Part shown: in pieces, positions 31,781-43,540 of the stretch | Layout: every line of letters starts with the position of its first letter | How positions within the stretch are numbered: the first letter of the stretch is position 1 | Assembly: GCF_947172395.1 (NCBI RefSeq) | Contig: NC_069097.1 | Coordinates: forward strand, 13,314,142-13,378,141 | Length of the DNA: 64,000 bases | DNA from: Bicyclus anynana | Taxonomy: Eukaryota > Arthropoda > Insecta > Lepidoptera > Nymphalidae | Reading direction: 5' to 3' | Notes under the pieces: generated by a model | Database searches by the model: none | What the model was told of the DNA's origin: nothing | What the model saw: the letters and a program-made list of their open reading frames with translations, nothing else | Made by a program: the position numbers and the translations under genes

Positions 31781-33012
31781 TATTAATTTTGGCATCCAAT
31801 AAACACAATGTTCAAATTTGATTCGACAAGTTACTGACGAAAATTTCGTCGACGAGTCTAAAATAGTGGAATCGGACCTCAGAAATCAATGAGAATAGAT
31901 TTGCGTTTTATGATTTAAATTAAGTACAATGAAAACTTGATAACTGTGATATCATCGGACGTGAGATTTGTTATCACTTGAAGCCTTCCAGTTAAGCAGT
32001 TTAGTAAAGAACTAAAATTGAATTATTTTTACAGAGAACACCGCTAAGAATGTCGTATGCTGTCAAATAAACATATCGATACCTATTCATATTTCTAGAA
32101 AGAGAATGTATTAAGTTAAATTACATTCTCCGACAACTACTTATTGAGGATATGAAAATAAAGAAAGTTACGTACCTATCTATAGCCTGAATAGGTCAAA
32201 CAAAATTATTAACTGATAAAGTTGTAAAATTTCGATGAATGGAAATATAAAATAATATTGTAAAATCAGGATGTCCCAAAAACATATAACACGTGGCAAC
32301 CCTAATGTTAACAGTACATAACCAAGAAATGAACATGGAAATCGAGGAAAAATTTCGTATGCCCGACGTGCGTTCATATGGAGAAGCGAAGGCTTATGTG
32401 AAAATTGTAAATGTTTGGAAACGACAAAATTATATATTTACAGACATTTTGTGTTTTTTTTTTTCATTCGAAAACAAGATAGAATACTTAACTTATAATT
32501 ATGTAGCTTATGCTCGCGTTAAATTTCTTTATTGCAAATTTTTAAGGATTTAATGCTTTTTGACATTATTTTTTGAAAATATTTTTTGAGAAAAGTGTTC
32601 ACACAAACATTCATACATACAGGCCGATTATAGAACCGAAAAGTCGATTTTAAAATACAGCAAGTTCTACTTAATTGAGTAAAGTTATCAGAATACATTA
32701 AGCGGGACCTCAACATAAACTTGTTCAAACAAACGTTCAACTTGATAACGATGTCTTTTCAAAAAATACGTTAATTACTGAGCTATGTTGTTATGAAGGA
32801 AGATCGGAATCCGAGATAATGTGGAAATACCCTAAAGGTGCGTTCAGACGACATTTTTCTCGTAATCAATTGACCTACCCCATAATGTAATGTTTAAAAA
32901 AAGTTGATGTTTATGTCACATGGTGACATATTTTTATAATATTAGAACGTAAAATGTCAAATAAAAGTGAATTGAGTAAAGAAGTTAAAATGTCAATGTA
33001 TTCTACTTAAAC
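31781..33012. other. No gene seen
   Basis: AT-rich; short overlapping ORFs on both strands at 32.2-32.7 kb show no domain. Confidence 0.4.
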
Positions 33013-33400
33013 TAATATGTTTTGTAATAAAATAATTGTTATTATTTTATTTGTCTTTTATCTTAGGATTTATACTTTACATCTACCTACTAATGCCCTA
33101 GACAAAAGACACTTGATCGTCAGTGGCTGACATAGCCACTACTGGTGGTAAGCACCCTACTGGTACGATGTCGTGTAAAATCGAAAGGGTGTGGATTTTC
33201 ACCCTACTCTTTACAAGTTAGCCCGCTTTATCTCAGAATGCATCATCACTTACCATCAGGTGAGATTGTAGTGAAAGACCAACTTGTATAGAATAAAAAT
33301 AAAAAATAAAATAACGCTTCTCTGATGTAGGCGGGCAGGTTTAGGGTGATATAGTATTTTTTGGAAAAAAACTCAATAATAGGGCTAAATCTGTGACCTA
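33013..33400 (+). repeat. Exact 388-bp direct repeat, copy 1
   Basis: Identical, as far as I can read, to 34014-34401. It includes a SINE family II 3' half (about 33143-33315). Confidence 0.92.
33143..33315 (+). mobile_element. SINE family II, 3' half
   Basis: GGTACGATGTCGTGTAAAAT, CATCATCACTTACCATCAGG and an AATAAAAATAAAAAATAAAA tail. The copy at 34144-34316 is the same insertion, duplicated. Confidence 0.83.
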
Positions 33401-33429
33401 CCTACAATAGTAGACCAAACCTACAATAA

Positions 33430-34010
33430 ATGCATTCGTGACATACTAAATATTACTCCAAATGGGCAGTTTTGACGATAAGTGCAGTGATAAGTGCATA
33501 TTTTTGTAAAACGGCACTTTGAAAATCAATAAAACATATGGATTTGACGAATCATCGAAACTGCATAACTGGACACAGAGCTATACTAAAATGTTTATGC
33601 CATAGTAACTATTGCTGCAAATGCTAGTTACAACGATACGTATTATTTATATTGGTGATCACTTACAAAATTCAAAAAATATGTATAGAAGTGACGAGTC
33701 ATTGAACCTGTATAACTTGATTCAGAGCAATCTTACAACATTTGTGCCATACTAACTATTGTTCCATATGGGCAGTTCTAACGATACGTATCAGTTTTTT
33801 TTCTTAGCGAGCACTTTTGAAAATTGACAAAATGTATGGAAATAACGAATCGTCGAACCTGTATAACTTGGTTCAGAGCCACCTGACAACTTTTATGCCA
33901 TATTAACTATTGCTCCAAATAGTTTATTCTAACGAGCCGTGCCATTTTTTTTTGTTGGCCGGCACTTTCAAAAAGAGCCCAAAAATGTATGGAGCGTGAA
34001 TGATCTCCTT
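33430..34010 (+). repeat. Satellite-like array, unit about 150 bp
   Basis: The anchor (T/C)ATAACT(T/G)G recurs at 33564, 33711 and 33862 (spacings 147 and 151). The shared order in each unit is ATGCCATAnTAACTATTG, then GATACGTAT-like, GCACTTT, AAAATGTATGG and CGAACCTG. About four diverged units lie between the two 388-bp repeats. Confidence 0.82.
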
Positions 34011-34013
34011 TGA

Positions 34014-34401
34014 TAATATGTTTTGTAATAAAATAATTGTTATTATTTTATTTGTCTTTTATCTTAGGATTTATACTTTACATCTACCTACTAATGCCCT
34101 AGACAAAAGACACTTGATCGTCAGTGGCTGACATAGCCACTACTGGTGGTAAGCACCCTACTGGTACGATGTCGTGTAAAATCGAAAGGGTGTGGATTTT
34201 CACCCTACTCTTTACAAGTTAGCCCGCTTTATCTCAGAATGCATCATCACTTACCATCAGGTGAGATTGTAGTGAAAGACCAACTTGTATAGAATAAAAA
34301 TAAAAAATAAAATAACGCTTCTCTGATGTAGGCGGGCAGGTTTAGGGTGATATAGTATTTTTTGGAAAAAAACTCAATAATAGGGCTAAATCTGTGACCT
34401 A
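34014..34401 (+). repeat. Exact 388-bp direct repeat, copy 2
   Basis: Starts 1001 bp after copy 1. The sequences diverge abruptly after CTGTGACCTA in both copies. It carries the second SINE family II half at about 34144-34316. Confidence 0.92.
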
Positions 34402-34916
34402 GGATTTGAACCTATCCGCATAATTCCAGGGGTGTCGGTCAATCATACATAGAGCTAAAAAATAGTGCATAGAAAAATAATACATAAAAATATCACTGTT
34501 AGATACTGCTGTTATAGGTCCGTGAAACGAGTATATAATGAAAAGTATGCCATAAAAAAATCACCGATGTGTAAATTACCAGAGCATTCACACTCCATCA
34601 AAACATCACTAGTGGCGAGTATATTCTCACTACACACTCGAGTATATTCTCACTACACTAAAGTGTGGGCGTGTAGGCAGCCTAAGCAATCGCGTGCGCG
34701 TCAGCAGTATGGCTTGTATCTCCGCCTGACGCCGCGAATGCCCAATAAATACGCGTTTGACGCCCGCTGCGTACGTCACCACTGAACTTGGAGCCCCGAT
34801 AGTGTGGACGCATCACGCTATCCGGCCCCCAAACGCGGTGGCTAGGGTTGACATCGTACGGGAAAACATTATTTACTTTTATTTATTAAAAGACAAGTTT
34901 ATTGCGATCTCATCAG
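34402..34916. other. No gene assigned; GC-rich patch
   Basis: A 106-codon ORF (34465-34785) has no recognised domain. A short tandem GAGTATATTCTCACTACAC lies near 34618-34658, and a CpG-rich patch at 34660-34860. Confidence 0.35.
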
Positions 34917-35097
34917 CTGGCCTATTCACTATTTTGTTTTCTAATATCAACCTATTAAAATAAACATCAACCAATTGACAAAATGTCATCTACCTACTAT
35001 AAGATATCCACCTGAGGAACCGGATGACATTTGTTACATATAATCTCAATTTCGTATATATCAACTAGCATATGTCAAAGATAGTGAATTAGCCTGC
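34917..35097. mobile_element. MITE with imperfect terminal inverted repeats, copy 1
   Basis: The left end GGCCTATTCACTATTTTG and right end ATAGTGAATTAGCCTGC are inverted. The interior (TCAATTGACAAAATGT-like, CTACTATAAGATATCCACC, GGATGACATTTGTTACAT) matches 54792-55018 in opposite orientation. Confidence 0.8.
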
Positions 35098-35228
35098 TAA
35101 GATGTAAGTGGGTTTACTTGAGAGGAGGTAAAAATAGCCATACTCCTGACGATATCTACGTGGCATCGTACCGGAACGCTAAATTGCTTGGCGGTATTCC
35201 TTTGCTGATAGCGTGGTAAATAGCCAGG
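35098..35228 (-). mobile_element. SINE family II fragment, minus strand
   Basis: Diverged middle of the element (GTGGCATCGTACCGGAACGC, AAATTGCTTGGCGGTA), directly beside the MITE. Confidence 0.7.
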
Positions 35229-36185
35229 ATTGGCTATAAGATGAGTTTAGCATGGTTTAGCATGCAGCTGCCTTTCGAATCGGTGGTTGGCAATGGTAGG
35301 TATATCTACGAGTTACAAAGAAATTGCAAAGCGAGACCAGTTGGCAGCCCTAATTAAGAGCTCAGTTCAAACTGGCTAGCTTCCAACATTGTTACTTTGG
35401 ACGTGCGATGGGAAACAAGGCTGCATACTCACCAGTGGCGAATCATGGGGTGGAGAATAGTTTACACTCCCTAAATATCTAAATTCTTTCGTGACAAATC
35501 TAAAAGTTTACTAACTTAGGTAGATATTATTCTAAAACTGCGTTTATTAACTTTTTACTTTGCTCCATATATGACGTGTCGAGTTAAAATAATTTAATAC
35601 ATATACCTATGCAAGTATAATAATTGTCAATATCATTCTCATTACTCTGTTATACTACAACCTAATGAATCTATTAACGAATATGTGAAAAATAGCTCGT
35701 AAAGCAAAATATAAACATTTTAGTGTTCAGATACTTTGCTATAACTGATCTTCAGTCCCACTTAAATGACAATCCTGGATCCGTCACTTATACTTGAAAC
35801 TGAATTAATTAAGCCACATTACAGTGCACTCAAAGATGGCGAAGCAAAAACCCTACGTACACATATATATGCTAATATATTTAAAAGTGGTTGTTCATAA
35901 ATCATATATTACTTTCTTGCGGCACGGACCATTTATTTGCCTCCCTAATGCTACGAATCCACTTAAAGCGCAACGTAATTTGATGCTATGCGACGCGTCC
36001 CATTGGATTTTAATTATTTAAAATTTAACTCGTATTTTATTAGCTTACTGTGGCAAGTCTTAAATCCAAAATATCTTGCATCGGTTCTATTTTGGACCAA
36101 TATGGTCCGGTACGTTTCGCTTCAATTGAATTTAATTTAGATATTACCTATTAGTGTCCTAATCTATATCCTATAGCTAATAGTA
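35229..36185. other. No gene seen
   Basis: At 35265-35290 GCCTTTCGAATCGGTGGTTGG is a trace of the jockey-like LINE 3' UTR. The rest is AT-rich. Confidence 0.35.
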
Positions 36186-36330
36186 CTTACTAATATTATA
36201 AATCCGAAAGTGAGATCTTTTTTTGCGTCTTATCTGTTTTAAAACCGATTAAAGTGAAATTATGCTTATACTTTGTCGAGAGTGCAGAAAAAGAAACCTG
36301 GATATTCATCCTAACCTAACCTAACTACCT
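36186..36330 (+). mobile_element. Helitron 5' fragment
   Basis: ACTAATATTATAAATCCGAA then AGTGAG matches the family start; the 3' hairpin is absent. Three CCTAA units follow at 36310-36324. Confidence 0.55.
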
Positions 36331-36399
36331 AAAATGCAAAAATATCCTGTTTGAGAACAACAGTTAGAAATATAATATTTTTCAAAAGAAATTATCAAC

Positions 36400-36600
36400 T
36401 AAGGCGAATTTACGCCGACACGCTGGGACCTCAAGTGGAAACCAAGCCTTAAAGTCGCCTCACCAAAAAGCGAAGCGTTTATGGCGGCGACATTTCCCGT
36501 TCGTTCCATATTCAAATTTTACGAGGACAATTAAAAAAGGATATTGGGCCAAAGAATATACGGGCAGATGTGGGTTCCGTTGGTAAGTGCCTATTAGTTT
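36400..36600 (+). promoter_or_regulatory. GC-richer unique patch with a consensus splice donor
   Basis: Stands out from AT-rich flanks and ends in TTCCGTTGGTAAGTGCC, a consensus donor. The only ATG reading (36481) is 17 codons. It may be a noncoding exon or conserved element; unproven. Confidence 0.22.
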
Positions 36601-37619
36601 TTATTAGCACTAGACTTGCCGTGGATGCACCTGCTTAGAGAAAGCTTGATACATATAATAAAGGCATAAAGTTTTATTGCTTGCAGTAATAATAACCCTA
36701 CATGATATATGTGAAGGAGAAAACATGTAAGCTTTCATTTTATTGCACTTATAATATTTGTAAAAAAGGAAGTGTTTTTTTGATAAATTGCTGTAAAAAG
36801 TTGTAAAGTTTTACAATGAGTTAATTAAATATTATGATATTTATTAATTACCTTTATGATAATAGAAAAGGGGTAAAATACAATAGCGTTAACTGTTAAA
36901 ATATTTAATGATACTTTCTTGAGTTTAAAAAAGAAATTATACGTGTAGTATTTTTATAAATACATATTACGAGAAAAGATAGTTTGTTCATGTTTTGTTT
37001 GTTGCAAATATGCCATGAAACTACTGGATCAATTTTAAAAAATATTATACGTGAGTAAAGTCGAGAGGCATTCAATAGAAAGTATACTTAGGCAAATAAG
37101 AGTGAATAAAGTGGGATTCCTATAATTCTACTAGGTCTGAGATTTTGAAGCATTTATAATAATGTCTAGTTTTTTCTAAATATTTATATATATTTTTTGG
37201 TGGCCGAATCTCTATGAATAGAAACATTTTATGTATTTTTATTCGTAATTTAGTAACGACTGGAACTTATAATACGAACGCTTGCATCCTCAAGTATTTA
37301 TACCGATTATCATAAAATGTTGTATGTACGTACCTACATTTTAAAGATAGAAAAATAAAGAAAATGCCGCATAAAGATATAGGAATCTTATATTATAAAA
37401 AAATCTGTTTTCTAGGGTTAAAAAAAACAATAGACAAAATCAAAATAAATGAAACGGGACTGAAAAGTTGTTATTTAGGGTGATCTATGTCAAAAAAAAC
37501 TCACTCGTAAGTGACTCATCAAGACCTGTCTGTAGAAATAATCTTTGAAAACTAATAAAGAAATAAAAAAAAAACATACTTTCCCCGAGGAACCCTAAAT
37601 TAAAAAAGGGCACTAAACG
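36601..37619. other. No gene seen
   Basis: Very AT-rich, many poly(A) and poly(T) runs. 36965-37140 may hold an old Helitron trace (GTTTGTTGC...ACTACTGGATC). Confidence 0.4.
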
Positions 37620-37820
37620 TCTGTGTAATTATGTGTGAAGTTGCAGTTCTCGAGCTGTTTAGATCGCCATTTTGTTTTGAGTTACGACCGTTTCGGAACG
37701 CATCGGCCGTTTGTCGGGAGTCGGGAAGTAAAGTGCAAACGTTCATTTCGTGTTATTTAGGGAGGTGCTTAATAACCGCCTTGCGACGATGTACTGTGCT
37801 TAATATGCTAATTTTACATC
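37620..37820. promoter_or_regulatory. CpG-richer unique patch
   Basis: Contains GACCGTTTCGGAACGCATCG and GTCGGGAGTCGGGAAG. It resembles an insect 5' UTR or promoter in composition only; no TATA, ORF or domain supports a gene. Confidence 0.2.
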
Positions 37821-37934
37821 GCGTATAAATACGTGAGATATATTATGTGGATGGTTTATATGGAACAATTTTTCACTTTTTATCTGCTACCGTTGGAGGG
37901 TTATGTTTTTCAAAAGTTATGCAAGTTATGCATT

Positions 37935-38205
37935 GAGCCGTGATAGCCCGGTGGATATGACTTCTGCCTCCGATTCAGGAGGGTGTGGGTTCGAATCCGG
38001 TCCGGGGCATGCACCTCCAACTTTTCAGTTGTGTGCATTTTAAGAAATTAAATATCACATGTCCCAAACGGTGAAGGAAAACATCTTGAGGAAACCTGCA
38101 TCCCTGAGAATTTTCATAATTCTCTGCGTGTGTGAAGTCTGCAAATCCGCATTGGGCCAGCCTGGTGGACTATGGGCCTAACCCCTCTCATTCTGAGAGG
38201 AGAAT
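37935..38205 (+). mobile_element. tRNA-derived SINE, family I
   Basis: Head GAGCCGTGATAGCCCGGTGG, B box GGTTCGAATCC at about 37989, complete body to CTCTCATTCTGAGAGGAG and a short A-rich tail. Confidence 0.88.
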
Positions 38206-40374
38206 AAAAAAAAAGTGTTGTACTTTGAAAGGTCACTCAGTTTATCACCGAACGTCTCGATTCGAGTACTCGTAGCGTAGGGATTCGCTCGACATCGGAA
38301 ATACACCATTATGATACCCTCCTTCACATATATAAACACACACATAATACTGCAGTATAGACAGCTAACAAGCTAAAATAAACCTTACATCATACTAATC
38401 AAAAGCTATTATTCTGTAGCGGAGTTGCAAGGGTCATGTGAGCCATATAGGGTAGAACCCCACGCATTACCCTCGGGGGTAATTTTTACCCCATCAGTAC
38501 ACGTCGCCACCCACTCTACTCATCATTGGATATTTGAATTAGTTATAAGCAATTTCGTTATTTGAATTTAGTTGATTTAGCCGTTTGGTAATGTAATGTA
38601 ATAGCGGTTTTTATTGTTTATTGTGGTTGTAACCAATTTTTTTTAATAAGATTAATAGAAATACAATTTATTAAGGTTTTATGTTATGTTTATGTATTAA
38701 GTCTAATAAAAATCTAATTTATTTGGTATTTCTCACATAATAAAATTAGTTGTTCTCTAGTAGCTTAGTTGGAAACGAAATCATATCAAAATAAAACATA
38801 CGGTACGGTGAAAATGTAAAAATTAAGGTTCAATTAGACACCCGAATTGTGTTCGAAAAAATTCTCATAACTACCTACTATGTACAATCACTTGTTAAAC
38901 TTCAGAGGATATATCAAAATAATAAATCATGAAGAACAGTTAATTTAGAATTGTTCCATTTGGTAATTTTTTTTTAATTATTTTATACTCGTAGTATAAA
39001 GTAAAATTAAATCTATGAGGACTCCAAGCGTGACTACTCTGCGAAGAACTCAGCACAATAAAACAAGTTAATTAAATAAATTAAATAGTAATTTCCTTAC
39101 CACAGTTCAATGCAATACGATCCATTCGAAAACCACTTTTTTAAATCCGGTAAAAATACGAGCGGTTTGTTTGACCAAGGTGTGCCCGCTGCTAAAATGA
39201 TTACTTGATGGTAATTTGTTGACTGTCTTTAGGGAAGCATACACGCAATTTGCAATATCAATTTTGGTCAGGCAAACATAAAATTGAGCGTGACAAACCG
39301 TCTGTATCAATCATTATTACCTATTAACATGTGATAGTGATAATTGTAGAGTCAAACATTTTCACACAAAGCCCGCTTAAGCTTCAAATCACTAACATAT
39401 CAGGAGGAAAGCTGTTAATTAACTTTGACAACAAAACTGAAATTTTTTTTTAAGCGTTTTGACACGCCACAGACGTGTAACAACTTATTGCAAAACGGCT
39501 TATCTATTGACAATTTTATTAGAATATTTTCATTCAAAAACTTTAACGAAATTATTTTTTTTTAATTATTCTTTCGGGAAACATTAAATACGACACATTG
39601 AAGGGTAGCTACGAATATAACTATTCGCCAAGCTGTGATTTCTGCCAAGGGTCGTAAATACCGACTCGGTTTACAGGGTTAAGTTTAAAAAAATATGTTT
39701 CACTTTTACTAAGTTTTTAACAACGTTTCGTAGTCTTTTTGGGTGTCTATCCTGAGTAAATACGAGTACATATTGTATAAAATATAATAAAAAATATAAT
39801 TTCATACCAAACTTTTTATGCGTTAGTTGTAACATTTAGTTTATGACCATTAAAATTAAAATATTCATAAGTACATTGTTTCCATCAAAAGCGAAATAGT
39901 AATAAATCTAAGATTATATTTATAGTTTTACAGCCTAACGCACATCTATAATTAAATTTCCCTATTGTGTTCAACAAAATTTAAGATTTATTTTGTTACC
40001 TAAAATTATCATACATTATAAACGTAACAAATTGTGGTTTTGTTTTCATATTACTTCTAAAATATTTATTTCTAAAGAAAACGAAGAAAACCGAAAGAAA
40101 GAAAATCCACCTAAACGACGGAAAATATAATTACAAACTTCGACCCTGATAATAGGCACAAGTGTGCAGTTTTTGACAAAATCGTTAAAATTCTTAATAT
40201 GGATTGAATACAGATCCTTTAAAGGATAAAAATGGCTCTTCTTAACCACACAGACGTTATTTAAAATTATTAAAATACGCACGTGATAAACTTACTCAGG
40301 TTCTGAAACTGTATTTAGAGAAAATTGCAAAAGCTTCGAAGTTAAAGCTTTAAAAACACCAACTAACTATTAAA
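38206..40374. other. Long stretch without genes or recognised repeats
   Basis: AT-rich. 38400-38540 is GC-richer and holds a small hairpin GGGGTAA/TTACCCC at about 38476-38492. Confidence 0.4.
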
Positions 40375-40790
40375 CTAGCAAAATAAAAAAAAAAGTTCGG
40401 ATAAGCGTACCGCTAATTTGTTTTGACATTTCAGAACGTACGGCCACTTTTCCCGCCTACAAGTTTGCACGATCGTTTGGAAGGGTCTTCCAAATTCAAA
40501 TAATACGGCACAGATAGAAAAAATAATTCGTACCGTGTACACACAGGGGCCAAATTGCGTTGACCGAGCGGGGGTAGGTCTCTGCGTTTTATAGTTAGGA
40601 GAGCAATTGAGTTTTCGCATATCTATTATAGTCGGGACCCTTTCGGTTTTTATTTTTTAACCATTGTACAGCAAAACGTACCATGTTTGAGGGTGAGTCC
40701 CTAGGACGCGTGCCATCCGATATTGCGTTTCGTTTCACAAAAACTTCAACGCGGCCGATCAATAGTTACCGGTTACCTACGCGTGAAAAA
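40375..40790. promoter_or_regulatory. GC-richer unique island, candidate noncoding element
   Basis: Mixed-composition block with several CpG clusters (GTACGGCCACTTTTCCCGCC, GACCGAGCGGGGGTAGG, AACGCGGCCGATC). An 81-codon ORF on the minus strand shows no domain. It may be regulatory. Confidence 0.22.
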
Positions 40791-41646
40791 AAAAGGTTTT
40801 TATAGATTTGTGTGTGGCCAAAAAATTCGGCCCGTCATTGTAAATGAAGTTACACTTGCGCTTTATGTTTTTGCAACATGAATCCAACACAAAAGTGTGA
40901 TTTTTGTCGAAAAAGCTCGGCTAGTTTTGACTATTTTAATGTATGTAGATATTATAATTACTTAAATAATACATTTGTGTGTGAACTATGTTGTTGTATC
41001 ATTGTTTATTCGCCTATTATAAGTAAATACACTTGAAGAATTTTAATATCAAATTATATGCATAAGATTTATTTGTTTTTATTCAAATAATCAAGCAAAT
41101 TAATAATCTCTTTGTCTCGGAAATATTACTGGTAAATGCATAATATCTTGTCGTAATTACTTATTTATTTTCCAGCACGTAGCTGTCTGTACAAAGCACA
41201 AAGGTAATTGTGTGACACATAATAGAATGAGTCACATACAAGACCATAATTATAAAAGAGAGAAGACTATAATATAATTTTCCTTTAAACAAACTTACGC
41301 GTAAATTATACTTTAATCTGAGGAAAATGGGTAAAATTTTCCTCAAATCAAACACTCCCTAGAACTACTTATAAACATGAAGTAAAGATTTCTTTACTTT
41401 TGTCTTGAATGAGTTAAAAGGTCTGATGATTGCCGTAGCAAGTGATTAACCAACGGTTATTAGCGAATAACGCCGCGTATAAACTAGTATTGTACGATTA
41501 TTGATTCCAATCAGTAAAATGACAAGTGCAGCTGTCACTGAAATGTCATTTTATTGACTAGAATCAAATCTAAATCTAAGAATAGTTATAGGTAGAAAAA
41601 TCTTGTAAGTATTTCAAGTTAACCCACTACTATCACACACTTATAT
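40791..41646. other. No gene seen
   Basis: AT-rich unique sequence without recognised repeats. Confidence 0.4.
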
Positions 41647-41886
41647 TAGAACTAGCGGACGCCCGCAACTTCGTCCGCGTGAAACTCGATGTAAACTTTC
41701 AACTACCTCTACCCTACCCCTACCTTACCCTACCCCTACCCTACCCACAATTAGGGGTATAAAAATAGATGTTGGCCTATTTTCATAGATACTGGATAAG
41801 CACAAAAAATTTCATCAAAATCGATCAAGCCGTTTCGGATGAGTATAGCAACGAAAACTGTGACACGACAATTTTATATATTAGAT
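41647..41886 (-). mobile_element. Helitron with an internal minisatellite
   Basis: Left edge ACTAGCGGACGCCCGCAACT (minus 3' hairpin), right edge TTTTATATATTAGATAAT. Its interior carries a CTACCC-type minisatellite (41700-41745). The body has ATTTCATCAAAATCGATCAA, then GCCGTTTCGGA. Confidence 0.83.
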
Positions 41887-42656
41887 AATAAGTCAAATAA
41901 TAACTAATTTAATTTAGATTCACATTTCATGTAAACCGCTTCTTAAATTTGTAGTATTACAATGCAATTATTCATTAAAACAGCCACATAAAACTATTAA
42001 AATAAATAGAGTTTAATTTATAGTCGCGCGGTAGAATTTCACAGTGTGAACCGCGCTTTAAACTCGTAGTTCAATACAAATCTTAATGGATTATTCAGGC
42101 GGGTCAAGCGACCGGTTCGGCTGCCAAAGACAGATACGGGTTATGGCCCTCTACATTGTCTTTGCACGTCACCGTGAGTCACTCTATTGTGGCGCACACA
42201 ATGCCCTTTGTGCATTGTGCAGACCTGGGCCACGTGTTAGAAAATAGATAATTAGTTTACATGTTGATTGAATGACATGGGGCTTTCCATGGAGTGACGT
42301 TACATACTCTTGCTTGTAGATTGGCTTAATTGTGGGAGTAACACACAGATAGTGGAGTCACAATGAATACAATGGCCACCGTAGGTTGGTGGTACCTACC
42401 TATATTTGAACATAAAGTAAGCTTTAAGCTACACCTCGGTTTAGAGTTTTTTATATCAGTACAAAACCAATGACATTTGAGTAGAATTTAAATATACTTT
42501 TAATTACAATACGCGCGGTTATAGTTCACTGTGTAAACAAGTCTTCAAACTCTTATAAACTAAAGTCAGATTGTCTATGGGTACAGGATTCTACTGAAAA
42601 AAGAGAGAAGAAAAAGAAGAGTAGGCATTACTCTATTTAGTAGAATCAAGAAAGAT
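41887..42656. other. No gene seen
   Basis: GC-richer patch at 42095-42240, no recognised motif. Confidence 0.35.
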
Positions 42657-42785
42657 AAGCGATTTAGCGTTCCGGTACGATGCCGCCTAAACCGAACCTA
42701 TGTATCTTTCCAGATTCTCGCGCCAAATTTCAGAATCCATGATGACTTCACATCTGGTGTGTTTGTAGTCATAAATACAATACAT
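42657..42785 (+). mobile_element. SINE family II, diverged fragment
   Basis: AAGCGATTTAGCGTTCCGGT then ACGATGCCG, a worn body and TGATGACTTCACATCTGGTG as the eroded 3' block. Confidence 0.6.
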
Positions 42786-43385
42786 GTAAATACGTAATTA
42801 TAAATTATACAAACTAATTCAGAAATAAATGAAATACAGCAATTTGTTTAATTAATATTATATTAACTTATTATGCCAGTAGTTTTAAAGTTTAAAAATA
42901 TACAATTTTTCCTCTCAGAAGGTAAAAAATGCAACAGCGGCGTTAAATTAATTGTAATTACAATAATAGGTGTAATTATGGTCAATTAGCATCTCCAGAT
43001 CTCTCGATCTGAGTTAAAATCAAAAGGTAAATTACAAAAAAAAAACTTAAATACCAACGTAAATAAAACTTATATTACGTAAATAAAACTTACTGAAATA
43101 CAGGTGAATGAACTCCGAATGTTAATTAATCTGAAACAAAAGAATCAACAATGAGTCTTTACACAAACATTTTACACAGAAATAACTTTAACTATACGTC
43201 ACTATACCTACTGGAAATTGATATTATGAGAATGAAAATAATTTTCAAAATACCGATTTCCAAATATGAAAAAAACTAACCTACGCCGTGTAGTTCCCGT
43301 TCGCGTGAGAATACGAAATTAGAAAAGAAGATGAAGAAGAATACGAAATTAAAGAATCTATCTATTGTTAGTGATTCTTAAGTGA
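42786..43385. other. No gene seen
   Basis: AT-rich; a small direct repeat ACGTAAATAAAACTTA at about 43060-43092. Confidence 0.4.
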
Positions 43386-43540
43386 ATTGATTTGATGTCA
43401 ATTATATTACATTGCTATAGACCAGTTAGTGAAAAGGTCGGCAGGTCCGTTGGAATATTCTCAAGTCAATTGGTTTGATGTCAATTATATTACATTGCCA
43501 ATAGACTATAGTTAGTGAAGGTAGGCCGGTAGATCCGCAC
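43386..43540 (+). repeat. Tandem duplication, unit about 77 bp
   Basis: TTTGATGTCAATTATATTAC then ATTGC occurs at about 43389 and 43470; each is followed by ATAGAC...GTTAGTGAA and a GGT(C/A)GGC-like block. Diverged, two units. Confidence 0.75.

Noticed and set aside
33013..34401. The 388-bp direct repeats as LTRs of a solo element
   Set aside because: They contain a truncated SINE and lack TG...CA ends, a primer site or any coding sequence between them.
34465..34785. 106-codon ORF overlapping a GC-rich patch
   Set aside because: No domain, spans a small tandem repeat, and its frame is not supported by any flanking signal.
36310..36324. (CCTAA)3, the insect telomere motif
   Set aside because: Three units can arise by chance; no longer array or telomeric retroelement is present.
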